Shown here piece by piece: positions 9,633-17,683 of a stretch of DNA of 56,802 nt. Origin of the DNA: an uncultured Clostridium sp. (GTDB lineage Bacteria; Bacillota; Clostridia; Lachnospirales; Lachnospiraceae); contig CAMWYJ010000017.1 in the NCBI GenBank assembly GCA_947178445.1, positions 1 through 56,802 of the forward strand, given 5' to 3'. The notes below the pieces were generated by a model that was not told where the DNA came from, did no database searches, and worked only from the letters and a program-made list of their open reading frames with translations. Every line of letters starts with the position of its first letter. Positions within the stretch are counted from its first letter, which is position 1. A program made the position numbers and the translations under genes.

Positions 9633-9989
9633 TCATTTCGAATTCTCAATTATCTTCTTTATCTCTGCAATTTCCTTGTCACTTAGCTTTCTGCCGGAGG
9701 TAAATGCCGTCAAAAAGCCAGGAAGGGAACCGAAAAAAGAGCGTTCCACATAGCCCTGACTCTGCCTTGTATAAAACTCCTCTTTGGAAAGCTTCACTAT
9801 CACAGTTCCGCCCTGATTTTCGAAAAAACCCCGCTCACTCAATTTCTTCAAGACTGTATATGTCGTGGTTCTTTTCCACCCCAATTCTTTCTCACAGATT
9901 TTTGTCAGCTCCTTTGTTGTAATCGGTGCATTCTCCCACACAATCGCAGCAAAGCGACTCTCTACTGCTCCCAGCATATAATCTTCCAT
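9633..9989 (-). CDS. blaI: BlaI/MecI/CopY-family repressor
   Basis: A winged-helix repressor of normal length (118 aa). It shows LGAVESRFAAIVWENAP, then the recognition region (TTKELTKICEKELGWKRTTTYTVLKKLSERG), and a C-terminal dimerisation and cleavage region. It should bind the perfect dyad at 10042-10074 just upstream and repress its own operon with blaR1. No beta-lactamase gene is nearby, so the regulated effectors lie elsewhere or the pair serves cell-wall stress more generally. Confidence 0.9.
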   Translation of the reverse strand: MEDYMLGAVESRFAAIVWENAPITTKELTKICEKELGWKRTTTYTVLKKLSERGFFENQGGTVIVKLSKEEFYTRQSQGYVERSFFGSLPGFLTAFTSGRKLSDKEIAEIKKIIENSK

Positions 9990-10041
9990 TATGAACCTCC
10001 ATTCTAAACTTTTTAATATATGTATCCTTTTTAAATGATCT

Positions 10042-10090
10042 CTAACCTTGTCTATAATCTATAGACAAGGTTAGTCTACCACCTATAGAC
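10042..10090. promoter_or_regulatory. Probable BlaI operator (perfect 14-bp dyad)
   Basis: CTAACCTTGTCTAT at 10042-10055 and its exact complement at 10061-10074 flank a 5-base centre. A partial second dyad (GTCTA 10074-10078, TAGAC 10086-10090) overlaps. It lies 53 bases upstream of blaI, where a BlaI-family repressor would act. Binding itself is inferred from position and symmetry. Confidence 0.75.
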
Positions 10091-10185
10091 ATCTATGTCA
10101 AGAGGCAAATATTTCGACTGCTTCCCGTTAAGTTTTCGTAAGATTTGGTTGGGTACCACCCATGCCCCAAATCCGGTACTTACAT

Positions 10186-10243
10186 AAAAAAAGCCGGGGA
10201 ATACCCAGCATATACCGCCCTAACAATCCCACTGGCTTTTTTT
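10186..10243 (-). terminator. Terminator overlapping the end of the short alkyltransferase gene
   Basis: AAAAAAAGCC at 10186-10195 pairs with GGCTTTTTTT at 10234-10243. The minus-strand 5' arm is formed by the last codons of the gene that ends at 10220. Confidence 0.65.
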
Positions 10244-10528
10244 CATATCCACATAACCGTTATCTTTAAAAATTACGCCTTCACTTATCAGCAAAGCCTG
10301 CTGTTCATAAAAATGTGGCGCTAATCTGCCTGCATGGTTTACAACCCGGTGGCAGGGATATTTTCCATAGTATTCTGCCATGCTCAAAACTTTTCCGACA
10401 AGCCGTGCATTTTTATCTCTGCCAATGAGCTTAGCAATCTGCCCGTAGGATGCTACCTTGCCCTCCGGTATTTCTTCCACCACAGAAAGTATTTCATAGA
10501 CCAGTTCTTCCGTCAAAACAACAGACAT
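10220..10528 (-). CDS. MGMT/ATL-family protein, 102 aa (DNA-binding domain only)
   Basis: It consists of only the C-terminal helix-turn-helix/active-site domain of O6-alkylguanine-DNA alkyltransferases: VASYGQIAKLIG, then ARLVGKVLSMA, then the active-site motif PCHRVV. Alkyltransferase-like proteins of this length usually have PWHRV; here the nucleophile Cys is kept, so transferase activity is possible. GGGGGG precedes the ATG. It sits 13 bases downstream of a full-length ogt, and the two should be co-transcribed for repair of alkylated DNA. Confidence 0.85.
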   Translation of the reverse strand: MSVVLTEELVYEILSVVEEIPEGKVASYGQIAKLIGRDKNARLVGKVLSMAEYYGKYPCHRVVNHAGRLAPHFYEQQALLISEGVIFKDNGYVDMKKSQWDC

Positions 10529-10541
10529 TTTATCCCCCCTA

Positions 10542-11075
10542 TTATAATGCAGTTCCCTTTAAAGGAACAAAAAGGGAAGCCGTATCTATTCCTTCCGTCA
10601 TAAGCAACTGCAGCTTCTTATCTATACCGCCTGCATAGCCTGTCAAATTCCCATTTTTCCCTACAACTCTATGACAGGGAATAATAATTGATATTTTATT
10701 ATGCCCGACAGCGCTACCCACTGCCTGGGCAGACATTCCAGAAAGTCCTCTTTTTTGTGCTACAGTCCTTGCAATTTCTCCATAGGTTGTTGTGGTCCCA
10801 TAGGGTATATCAAGCAGAATATTCCAGACTTCTATATCAAAAGATGTGCCGGTCATATGAATAGGCGGCATAAAATCAGGCTCTTTTCCAGAAAAATAGA
10901 GATTAAGCCACTGTTTTACCTCTTTCAAAATCGGATGTTCTTTTTCCTCGTGTTCCGGATTAAGACCATTTGCATAATACTTTTGTCCTTCAAACCAGAG
11001 CCCGGTTAAACCTGTGTCATCGCAGGCCAGCAGGATTTTTCCTAATACTGATTGATATGTACTAGTGTAATACAT
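10542..11075 (-). CDS. ogt: Methylated-DNA-protein-cysteine methyltransferase
   Basis: A full-length (177 aa) direct-reversal repair protein. It has an N-terminal Ada-like domain, the helix-turn-helix (TTTYGEIARTVAQKRGLSGM), the AVGSAVGHNKI arginine-finger region, and IIPCHRVVGKNGNLTGYAGG with the acceptor cysteine. AAAGGAG precedes the start. It transfers alkyl groups from O6-guanine to itself. The short homologue directly downstream makes a tandem pair. Confidence 0.93.
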   Translation of the reverse strand: MYYTSTYQSVLGKILLACDDTGLTGLWFEGQKYYANGLNPEHEEKEHPILKEVKQWLNLYFSGKEPDFMPPIHMTGTSFDIEVWNILLDIPYGTTTTYGEIARTVAQKRGLSGMSAQAVGSAVGHNKISIIIPCHRVVGKNGNLTGYAGGIDKKLQLLMTEGIDTASLFVPLKGTAL

Positions 11076-11102
11076 ACACAGTCTCCTTTCAAAGGTATTG
11101 AG

Positions 11103-11158
11103 ACTAGGCGATTGCGAAACTCTCTATTTCCAAAACCTAGTTGTTCATATTGTTGTGA
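11103..11158. repeat. Dispersed intergenic repeat, family 1 (half copy)
   Basis: ACTAGG (11103-11108) pairs with CCTAGT (11136-11141). The loop holds the conserved ATTGCGAAACTCTCTATTT and is followed by TTGTTCATATTG. It matches 20403-20450 and both ends of the element at 29980-30231. Confidence 0.65.
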
Positions 11159-12037
11159 TCAAATGTCCGGATTCACATGCACCATAATATGCTTTACCTT
11201 CGGAAAATTCTCTTCAATGGAATCATGCACCCGTTCTGCAATTCCATGTGCTTCCTTAAGTGTCCTATTTCCATCTGCACATATTTCTATGTCTACATAT
11301 ATCTTATTTCCAAACATCCGGGTCATCAGCAAATCTACTCCTAACACACCCTCCTGCTGCAAGGCAAGCTTTCGTATAGCCGTCTCCGTCTCTTCGTCAC
11401 AGGCACAATCCACCATTTTACCGACTGCATCCATGAATATATCATAAGCTGCCTTTTCGATAAAAATACAGATTACAAGACTGGCTATAGAATCAAGCAC
11501 CGGCAAACCAAGTCTTGAACCTACGATACCGATTAACGCACCTACAGAGGAAAGCGCATCGGAACGGTGATGCCATGCATCTGCCATCAAGGCACTGGAA
11601 TCAATCCGCTTTGCGTTAATCTTTGTATACCAGAACATAGCCTCCTTGGACACGATTGATAAGACTGCCGCTGCCAACGCAAGCATCCCTGGAACTACAA
11701 GCTTTTCATACTCTCCATGTATGATATTTAATAGAGCCGAATATCCAATCCCGATACCCGTTATGCATAAAATTGTTGCAAGCACAATAGCTGCCACACA
11801 TTCCAGCCGCTCATGTCCGTAGGGGTGCTCCTTATCCGACTCCTTGCTGGATATCTTTACTCCGATAATTACCACAACGCTGCTAAATACATCCGATGCA
11901 GAATGTATCGCATCACTAATCATTGCATTGGAATGTCCCAAAAAACCTGCCATCAATTTAAACAGTGAAAGTACCAGATTACCAGCGATACTGACCACAG
12001 ATACCCGCATCGCCACTTTTTCAAAATCATTTTCCAT
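11159..12037 (-). CDS. Cation diffusion facilitator family transporter
   Basis: An inner-membrane metal/proton antiporter of the usual length (292 aa). It has six predicted helices, HSNAMISDAIHSASD with metal-site Asp and His in helix 2, HPYGHERLE, a second site HHRSDALSS in helix 5, and a cytoplasmic C-terminal ferredoxin-like domain (VDIEICADGNRTLKEAHGIAERV). The family exports Zn, Fe, Mn or Co; specificity cannot be read here. It lies beside a CaCA exchanger and MntP, forming a metal-efflux neighbourhood, though a terminator separates it from the CaCA gene. Confidence 0.9.
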   Translation of the reverse strand: MENDFEKVAMRVSVVSIAGNLVLSLFKLMAGFLGHSNAMISDAIHSASDVFSSVVVIIGVKISSKESDKEHPYGHERLECVAAIVLATILCITGIGIGYSALLNIIHGEYEKLVVPGMLALAAAVLSIVSKEAMFWYTKINAKRIDSSALMADAWHHRSDALSSVGALIGIVGSRLGLPVLDSIASLVICIFIEKAAYDIFMDAVGKMVDCACDEETETAIRKLALQQEGVLGVDLLMTRMFGNKIYVDIEICADGNRTLKEAHGIAERVHDSIEENFPKVKHIMVHVNPDI

Positions 12038-12101
12038 AATAGTTGCCTCCTTAAAAATGGGGGAATCGCTCTATGGCACTTGCCCAGACTATGAGAGTTG
12101 A

Positions 12102-12157
12102 AAGAAAAAAGAAAGCATCCATGAGTTCAGTATCAGTAACTACTGCCTCGCAGATGC
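12102..12157 (-). terminator. Terminator of the CaCA gene
   Basis: On the minus strand GCATC and GATGC enclose a smaller GAG/CTC and CAGTA/TACTG stem, followed by TTTCTTTTTTCTTT. It begins 10 bases after the stop at 12167 and precedes the CDF gene. Confidence 0.7.
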
Positions 12158-12166
12158 AAACTTATC

Positions 12167-13114
12167 CTACCGCACACAGATGTAAACCATATATGCCAGA
12201 TAAAGCGCAAGCATGATAATGCCTTCTCCACGCCCAATGCTTTTTCGGAACCATGCAAAAATCCATACAATAGCACTCATAACAATAAGAATAATAATGT
12301 CAATCACATTATCCATTAAAAAATCAATCGGACTGATTGCAGAAGCGATGCCAAGTACCAGTAAAATATTAAAAATATTGGAGCCAACCACGTTACCAAC
12401 CGCCATATCTACTTCATTCTTTCGTGCTGCTACAATAGAAGTTACAAGCTCCGGAAGACTGGTTCCAAGTGCAACGACTGTCAGACCAATCAAGGTCTGG
12501 CTAAGACCAAAGCTTGCTGCAATGGTAGATGCACCATTTACAACAAAATCCCCTCCAAATTTAATAGCAACTGCACCGCCGGCAATAAACACAATACACT
12601 TCCAGACAGGAAGAATCTGATAGTCCTCTTTTTCTCCCTCGGATGCTTCCCTCGCCTTCTTCGCAGAAATAATCATCCGCAGAAGATATGCGGTAAAAAT
12701 CACCAGCATAATGATACCCTCTAATCTTCCAAGCTTCATTCCCGTAAATCCGAATACCAGCAATAACAAAGCGCATATAACAGAAAATGGGAATTCCTTC
12801 TTGAGGGTTTCCGGTTTTACCAAAAGCGATGCAAACAATGCACACATACCACATACCACCATTAAATTAAATGTGTTAGAGCCAATTGCATTACTGACCG
12901 CCAGTGTATTGTTATTGCTAAGGGATGCTGTCACACTGACTGCACACTCCGGAAGGCTCGTTCCCATAGCCACAATGGTAAGCCCGATAATCATAGACGG
13001 CACCCTTAACCGCTTTGCCACAGACGAACTTCCATCTACAAAAAAATCTGCTCCCTTTATTAATAATACAAATCCAATAAACAATAAAACAACCGCAAGC
13101 AAAATCTCCTTCAT
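12167..13114 (-). CDS. Calcium/sodium antiporter (CaCA family, YrbG-like)
   Basis: About ten membrane helices in two inverted halves, each with the alpha-repeat: AMGTSLPE followed by NAIGSNTFNL, and ALGTSLPE followed by NVVGSNIFNILL. These are the ion-coordinating signatures of K-independent Na/Ca exchangers. Length (315 aa) is normal. The ATG at 13114 is chosen over an ATG 18 bases earlier because the earlier codons themselves form the ribosome site GGAAGGGAG. Family role: export of Ca driven by the Na gradient. Confidence 0.92.
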   Translation of the reverse strand: MKEILLAVVLLFIGFVLLIKGADFFVDGSSSVAKRLRVPSMIIGLTIVAMGTSLPECAVSVTASLSNNNTLAVSNAIGSNTFNLMVVCGMCALFASLLVKPETLKKEFPFSVICALLLLVFGFTGMKLGRLEGIIMLVIFTAYLLRMIISAKKAREASEGEKEDYQILPVWKCIVFIAGGAVAIKFGGDFVVNGASTIAASFGLSQTLIGLTVVALGTSLPELVTSIVAARKNEVDMAVGNVVGSNIFNILLVLGIASAISPIDFLMDNVIDIIILIVMSAIVWIFAWFRKSIGRGEGIIMLALYLAYMVYICVR

Positions 13115-13263
13115 ACAACTACTCCCTTCCATTTACTATTTTGAATCATATCATGCCGCTTTCAGATACGCAACTATCAATTTTTTAAATGGTCCATTTC
13201 TTTAAAACCACCTAAAACTGTTTCCTGACCAAACACAAAATTTTTCTTCTACCGATTCTTTAA

Positions 13264-13821
13264 TTACAGCACATTCATTCCATTTAACACAATCTTAATC
13301 CCAATCAATACCAAAATAATCCCACCAGCAAGCTCTGCCCGGGAACGGTATTTCGCACCAAATATACTTCCAATCTTTACACCAATTGCTGAAAATGTAA
13401 AGGTAGTCACCCCGATAAAGGATACTGCCACCCCGATATTTACCTGTAAAAATGCAAACGTCACCCCCACTGCAAGGGCATCAATACTCGTTGCAACCGC
13501 AAGCAAAAACATGTTCTTCGGATCCATATTTGCATCCATTTGTTCCCCCTCGCCCATTGCTTCCCTAACCATGTTTCCACCAATCATTACCAACAGGATA
13601 AATGCAATCCAATGTGCATACCTTGTAATCTTTTCTGCAAAGAAACTCCCCAAAAAGTATCCTGTCACCGGCATCAATGCCTGGAATCCACCGAACCATA
13701 ATCCTGCAATGCACATATGCTTCATCTTGATTTTACCAAGGGAAAGTCCTTTGCAAACAGACACTGCAAACGCATCCATTGACAATCCCACAGCTAAGAC
13801 AAACAATTCAATTATACTCAT
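13264..13821 (-). CDS. mntP: Putative manganese efflux pump MntP
   Basis: A six-helix membrane protein of the standard length (185 aa). It shows the paired family signatures LSMDAFAVSVCKG near the start and ATSIDALAVGVTFAF in the second half, including the conserved Asp residues. It exports excess Mn. The leader at 13911-14040 matches a yybP-ykoY Mn riboswitch, which fits induction by Mn. Confidence 0.93.
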   Translation of the reverse strand: MSIIELFVLAVGLSMDAFAVSVCKGLSLGKIKMKHMCIAGLWFGGFQALMPVTGYFLGSFFAEKITRYAHWIAFILLVMIGGNMVREAMGEGEQMDANMDPKNMFLLAVATSIDALAVGVTFAFLQVNIGVAVSFIGVTTFTFSAIGVKIGSIFGAKYRSRAELAGGIILVLIGIKIVLNGMNVL

Positions 13822-13869
13822 TTCGTTTTTCTCCTTTTTCTATGCGTGAGGTTATTGTATAAAGTGCTC

Positions 13870-13911
13870 TTTATAACATAAAAAAATACAAAGCACTTTC
13901 CTTATGTTATA
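13870..13911. repeat. Inverted repeat in the mntP leader
   Basis: TTTATAACATAA and its complement TTATGTTATAAA flank about 18 bases. A second overlapping pair (AAAGTGC/GCACTTT) could form instead. It lies between the riboswitch terminator and mntP, so alternative folding in the leader is possible. Confidence 0.45.
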
Positions 13912-14040
13912 AAAAAGACCCATAGACAGCAAAAACACGCTGTCCATGAGTCTCATCATTCAAAGTAATACCGGGTGTTACCACCATTATGTCGATAGAA
14001 CTACATATTCATAATATGCCGACTACTCCCTCGCAGGAAC
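13911..14040 (-). ncRNA. yybP-ykoY-type manganese riboswitch with terminator
   Basis: On the minus strand the leader has the conserved GGGAGTAG (14023-14030), a P2-like GTCG/CGAC pair (14020-14023 with 13991-13994), a GGTGGTAACACC hairpin, and the second Mn-site element GATGAGACTC. A strong terminator (13911-13952, GGACAGC/GCTGTC followed by TTTTTT) reuses the 3' strand of P1. Ligand binding should block the terminator and turn on mntP. The motif match is by eye, not by covariance search. Confidence 0.75.
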
Positions 14041-14063
14041 TTACATTGCTATATATAATATAA

Positions 14064-14130
14064 TGTCACCAACCGTAGCAAAGCGAAGGTTGATGACCTG
14101 TGCGAGCATCAGCGAGCTTCACTATGATTG
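14064..14130. repeat. Dispersed intergenic repeat, family 2 (copy D, diverged)
   Basis: The reverse complement contains GCTGATGC, a few differing bases, then GGTCATCAA, also found in the reverse complement of 21-75. The GACCT/AGGT arms can fold locally. It is placed between the riboswitch and the TrpB2 gene. Confidence 0.4.
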
Positions 14131-14188
14131 TATATCATCTAACTTGGTAGATTTTACCATATCACACCCATGATTGCAAGAACAATAA

Positions 14189-15559
14189 CTAATCTACCTT
14201 TGGAAGTGAATCAAATCCCGGCTTTAAATCCTCATCCGTAGGGATATAATCACTCATTTCACCATTGTTAAACTTCTCATAAGCCACCATATCAAAATAA
14301 CCTGTTCCGGTAAGACCGAATACAATCGTCTTCTCTTCACCGGTTTCTTTGCATTTTAGCGCTTCATCAATCGCAACACGGATTGCATGTGAACTCTCCG
14401 GGGCCGGTAAAATTCCCTCTACCCTTGCAAACTCTGTTGCCGCCTCAAACACAGCTGTCTGTTCTACGGAACGTGCTTCCATAAGTCCATCATCGTAAAG
14501 CTTTGAAAGTGTAGAACTCATTCCATGATAACGCAGTCCACCTGCATGGTTTGCGGACGGAATAAATCCGCTGCCTAATGTATACATCTTTGACAATGGG
14601 CAAACCCGTCCGGTATCACAGAAATCGTAAGCATATTTTCCTCTTGTCAGGCTAGGGCAGGATGCCGGCTCCACCGCAATAAACTGATAATCCTTCTCGC
14701 CTCTTAGCTTCTCTCCCATAAACGGAGCAATCAAACCACCAAGATTAGAACCACCGCCTGCACAGCCGATTATCATATCCGGCACAATTCCATATTTATC
14801 GAGCGCACTCTTCGTCTCTAAACCGATTACAGACTGATGCAACAATACCTGGTTTAATACACTGCCAAGTACATATCGGTATCCTTCTGAACTTACCGCT
14901 TTTTCTACAGCCTCTGAAATTGCGCAGCCAAGACTTCCTGTTGTTCCCGGATGCTCTTTTAAAATATCTCGTCCTACTTTTGTGGTCTCAGACGGAGAAG
15001 GTGTAACAGATGCTCCATACGTCCGCATCACTTCACGACGAAACGGCTTTTGCTCGTAAGAAACCTTAACCATATATACCTGGCAATCCAAGTCAAAATA
15101 TGAGCATGCCATAGAGAGAGCTGTTCCCCATTGTCCGGCACCGGTTTCCGTGGTAACACCCTTAAGTCCCTGCTGCTTTGCATAATATGCCTGTGCAATA
15201 GCAGAGTTTAGCTTATGACTTCCACTGGTGTTATTCCCCTCAAACTTATAATAAATCTTAGCTGGAGTCTGCAGCTTCTCCTCCAGACAATATGCACGAA
15301 CCAGTGGTGATGGGCGGTACATTCTATAAAATTTTCGGATTGCCTCCGGGATTTCAATATACGCATCTGCCTCATTCAGTTCCTGCTTCGCAAGCTCTTC
15401 ACAGAAAATACCGGAAAGCTCTTCTAAAGTAACAGGCTGTAAGGTTCCCGGATTTAACAATGGCTCCGGCTTATTCTTCATATCTGCCCGAAGATTATAC
15501 CATGCCTTTGGCATTTCATTTTCTTCTAAATAAATCTTATAAGGAATCTCTTTACTCAT
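14189..15559 (-). CDS. TrpB-like PLP enzyme (TrpB2 group)
   Basis: A 456-residue TrpB2. It has the N-terminal extension typical of the group (RPSPLVRAYCLEEKL), the PLP lysine in NTSGSHKLNSA, the TETGAGQWG loop, the phosphate-binding GCAGGGSNLGG, and a C-terminal GLTGTGYFD. TrpB2 proteins make tryptophan from indole and serine without a tight TrpA complex, or salvage indole. No trpA or other trp gene is near, which favours indole salvage. No T-box-like leader was seen in the 150 bases upstream. Confidence 0.92.
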   Translation of the reverse strand: MSKEIPYKIYLEENEMPKAWYNLRADMKNKPEPLLNPGTLQPVTLEELSGIFCEELAKQELNEADAYIEIPEAIRKFYRMYRPSPLVRAYCLEEKLQTPAKIYYKFEGNNTSGSHKLNSAIAQAYYAKQQGLKGVTTETGAGQWGTALSMACSYFDLDCQVYMVKVSYEQKPFRREVMRTYGASVTPSPSETTKVGRDILKEHPGTTGSLGCAISEAVEKAVSSEGYRYVLGSVLNQVLLHQSVIGLETKSALDKYGIVPDMIIGCAGGGSNLGGLIAPFMGEKLRGEKDYQFIAVEPASCPSLTRGKYAYDFCDTGRVCPLSKMYTLGSGFIPSANHAGGLRYHGMSSTLSKLYDDGLMEARSVEQTAVFEAATEFARVEGILPAPESSHAIRVAIDEALKCKETGEEKTIVFGLTGTGYFDMVAYEKFNNGEMSDYIPTDEDLKPGFDSLPKVD

Positions 15560-15714
15560 TATTTTTCATTCTCCTTTACACAATAGTTATTTTATTATAC
15601 ATCATTCTGCTCTATTATTCTATCTGTTTTTTCTTGAGTTCCATAGTCTTTCCACAAATACCTGATCTCTTCAGTATTTCTAAAAATTTTTCAGCTGGAA
15701 AATGTGCCAATCGC

Positions 15715-15758
15715 AAAAATAAACCTGACAGATCAAAAAGAAGCTGACAGGTTTATTT
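15715..15758 (-). terminator. Terminator of the hemerythrin-receiver gene
   Basis: AATAAACCTGTCAG on the minus strand pairs, with one mismatch, with CTGTCAGGTTTATT and runs into TTTTT. It starts about 18 bases after the stop at 15776. Confidence 0.75.
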
Positions 15759-15775
15759 CCGTTCATTCACAAAAT

Positions 15776-17122
15776 CTATATATTTTTTCTGTTTTCAAAA
15801 AAGAGGTCAATATTCTTTTTGATATCATCGGGCTTCATCGTTTTCAGCATATAGCCATCCGGCTTTAAAGACATAACCTTCTTGACACTTTCCGTATCCC
15901 CTCTTCCGGTGAGAAAAATAACGGGAATGTTTGCTATATCACTGTTACTTCGAATCATTTCCAACACCTGCCTGCCGTCGCATATTGGCATCTGGTAATC
16001 TAACAGAATCAAATCCGGTCTGCCCAACACTATGTTCTTGATTGCGGAAAATCCGGAATCTGCCAAAATCACATGGTAATCCTCCTGTAGCAGTTCCTTC
16101 ATGCTCTGGCGTGCAACCAAGGCATCATCCACAACAAGCACCTTCTTCTTATTTGCATTTTTTTCCATCTGGTGTTTGAACTCATCTATCAGCTTTGCAG
16201 ATCCTATCGAATCCTCCGACAGATTCTCAGCTTCGCGTAATACATCCCCTCTTAGACAAAAGGCAAAATACCCAGCACCTGTGTCAAACAGCAAGCTGTA
16301 TGGCGGATTGTCTTTCTCCATGGTTTTGGTAAACTGTTCCTCTGTCAACAAACTGTCCTTTTCAAGCTCACACAAATCTACTACAGGAAAATATTCTCTG
16401 ATACGCTCCAGAAGCTGTTGAGACTGCACTCTTGCGGCATCAGTCACCACTTTATCCACCTTTTTAAATTGGATTCCCAACATATTTCCCACTGTATTGA
16501 TGAGCAGCTGCTCTTCATAAACCAAAAACACCTGATATCTCTCACCCCTTTGAGAACGATAATCCAAACGGTGATATATCCTCTTGCCAAAATCCTCTCC
16601 ACCGTAATTCTCGCTGATTACCTGTGTCTCCAGCCGGAACACTTCCCTCAGAATCTGAATAATAGTCTGTTCCAGTGCATTCAATTCATCCTCGGACCGT
16701 ATATCTTTCCATTTGCTGATGGTTTTTCCCGTAATCGCATGGTCCTCTGTCATCGTATGTCCGGACAACCATCCCATACAGACTCCGGTAAAATGCCGGA
16801 TAGCCTTCGGGGAATAATCGGTCTCTATCAGTTCCTTCTCCAATGCCGGAAGCATTTTATTGCGAAAATTGTCATGCAGACGTTTGTGCAGCTCATATCC
16901 ATCATAATTAATAGATAGCATATACTCTTCTTCAGCTTTGCAATGCTTGCCTGAATAACTTTTAAAATATTTAATCGTCTCTATACAGGCATGCTTCTGT
17001 TTTGCCTCATCCTCATTAAGCGCAACCATTTTGCCCATGATGGAAAAAAGCTTCTGATGTTCTCTGTCAATCGAATCAACACCAATATTAAACCTCTCCT
17101 GCCATACCATTTCTTTGTTCAT
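15776..17122 (-). CDS. Hemerythrin - CheX-like - receiver fusion protein
   Basis: Residues 1-135 are a bacteriohemerythrin with its iron ligands in order: H22 (REHQKLF), HCKAEEEYM, HKRLHDNF and HTMTEDHAI. Residues of about 170-310 form an alpha/beta domain resembling the CheX/CheC phosphatase fold. Residues of about 325-445 are a CheY-like receiver (VLVVDD, acceptor Asp in LLDYQMP, IFLTG, and KTMKPDD with Lys). It is cytoplasmic, with no membrane segment. The makeup suggests an oxygen-, NO- or redox-sensing di-iron input tied to phosphoryl signalling. No kinase or chemotaxis gene is adjacent. It is a single-gene unit with its own terminator. Confidence 0.8.
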   Translation of the reverse strand: MNKEMVWQERFNIGVDSIDREHQKLFSIMGKMVALNEDEAKQKHACIETIKYFKSYSGKHCKAEEEYMLSINYDGYELHKRLHDNFRNKMLPALEKELIETDYSPKAIRHFTGVCMGWLSGHTMTEDHAITGKTISKWKDIRSEDELNALEQTIIQILREVFRLETQVISENYGGEDFGKRIYHRLDYRSQRGERYQVFLVYEEQLLINTVGNMLGIQFKKVDKVVTDAARVQSQQLLERIREYFPVVDLCELEKDSLLTEEQFTKTMEKDNPPYSLLFDTGAGYFAFCLRGDVLREAENLSEDSIGSAKLIDEFKHQMEKNANKKKVLVVDDALVARQSMKELLQEDYHVILADSGFSAIKNIVLGRPDLILLDYQMPICDGRQVLEMIRSNSDIANIPVIFLTGRGDTESVKKVMSLKPDGYMLKTMKPDDIKKNIDLFFENRKNI

Positions 17123-17311
17123 AACTTATCCCCTTTATTTTTGTGCAATCATAAGTAGTTCATAAAATACCATTATTGCCATTATACACACTTTTCAACA
17201 AAAAAGAAAGCCTAATTTATGTTTGGTTTGTGTTAACATATTTATCCTTACTCAAAAAATCATCCCCAACGTTCTTTCAGACAAACACCCGAACCATCTC
17301 CTCTAAATCTG
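17123..17311. other. Intergenic region, nothing assigned
   Basis: AT-rich spacer holding the promoter region of the hemerythrin gene. No hairpin or motif stood out. Confidence 0.3.
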
Positions 17312-17683
17312 TCAGCACCGATTTATATTAATCTCACAAGTCCCGTCATCAAAAAATGTTTCTATTTCATAGTCTAGTGCTCCTAACTGATATATGTCAT
17401 TATATAATTCTGATAAATGTTCCGTTTTCCCCTTGTAGAGTATCCAGTTCTCATCTGGTAAAATAATCTCTTTGTAAACGGCACCTTGACAGCCCTCACT
17501 GATATCAGAATTGTCTTTTGCACCGATTACATATTCTATTGTATCATTTTCCCAATTGTACCCTAAACCACGCAGATTTTCTTTCCCATATAAATCAGAC
17601 ATTTCATCCCAAAATCTTCCGATTGCATTATACTGCTGTTCATTTTTAGTTGAAAAAATCTTACTATATCCCGTAAATAGCAT
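17312..17683 (-). CDS. GyrI-like small-molecule-binding domain protein
   Basis: A 123-residue stand-alone effector-binding domain (GyrI-like/AraC effector fold). It has IGRFWDEM near the start, GLGYNWENDTIEYVIGAK, a Glu-containing strand (WILYKGKTEHLSELYNDIYQ) and a final IETFFDD. Such proteins bind or hydrolyse hydrophobic small molecules. GGAGAGGG precedes the ATG, which overlaps the upstream hydrolase gene by 20 bases, so the two are translationally coupled. Confidence 0.75.
   Translation of the reverse strand: MLFTGYSKIFSTKNEQQYNAIGRFWDEMSDLYGKENLRGLGYNWENDTIEYVIGAKDNSDISEGCQGAVYKEIILPDENWILYKGKTEHLSELYNDIYQLGALDYEIETFFDDGTCEININRC

Noticed and set aside
12102..12157. Considered as a NiCo or yybP-type riboswitch before the CDF gene
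   Set aside because: It lacks the conserved aptamer motifs and fits better as the terminator of the CaCA gene.
15560..15714. Looked for a T-box or tryptophan leader before the TrpB2 gene
   Set aside because: No T-box sequence (such as GGTGG antiterminator bulge) and no strong hairpin with T-run in that orientation.
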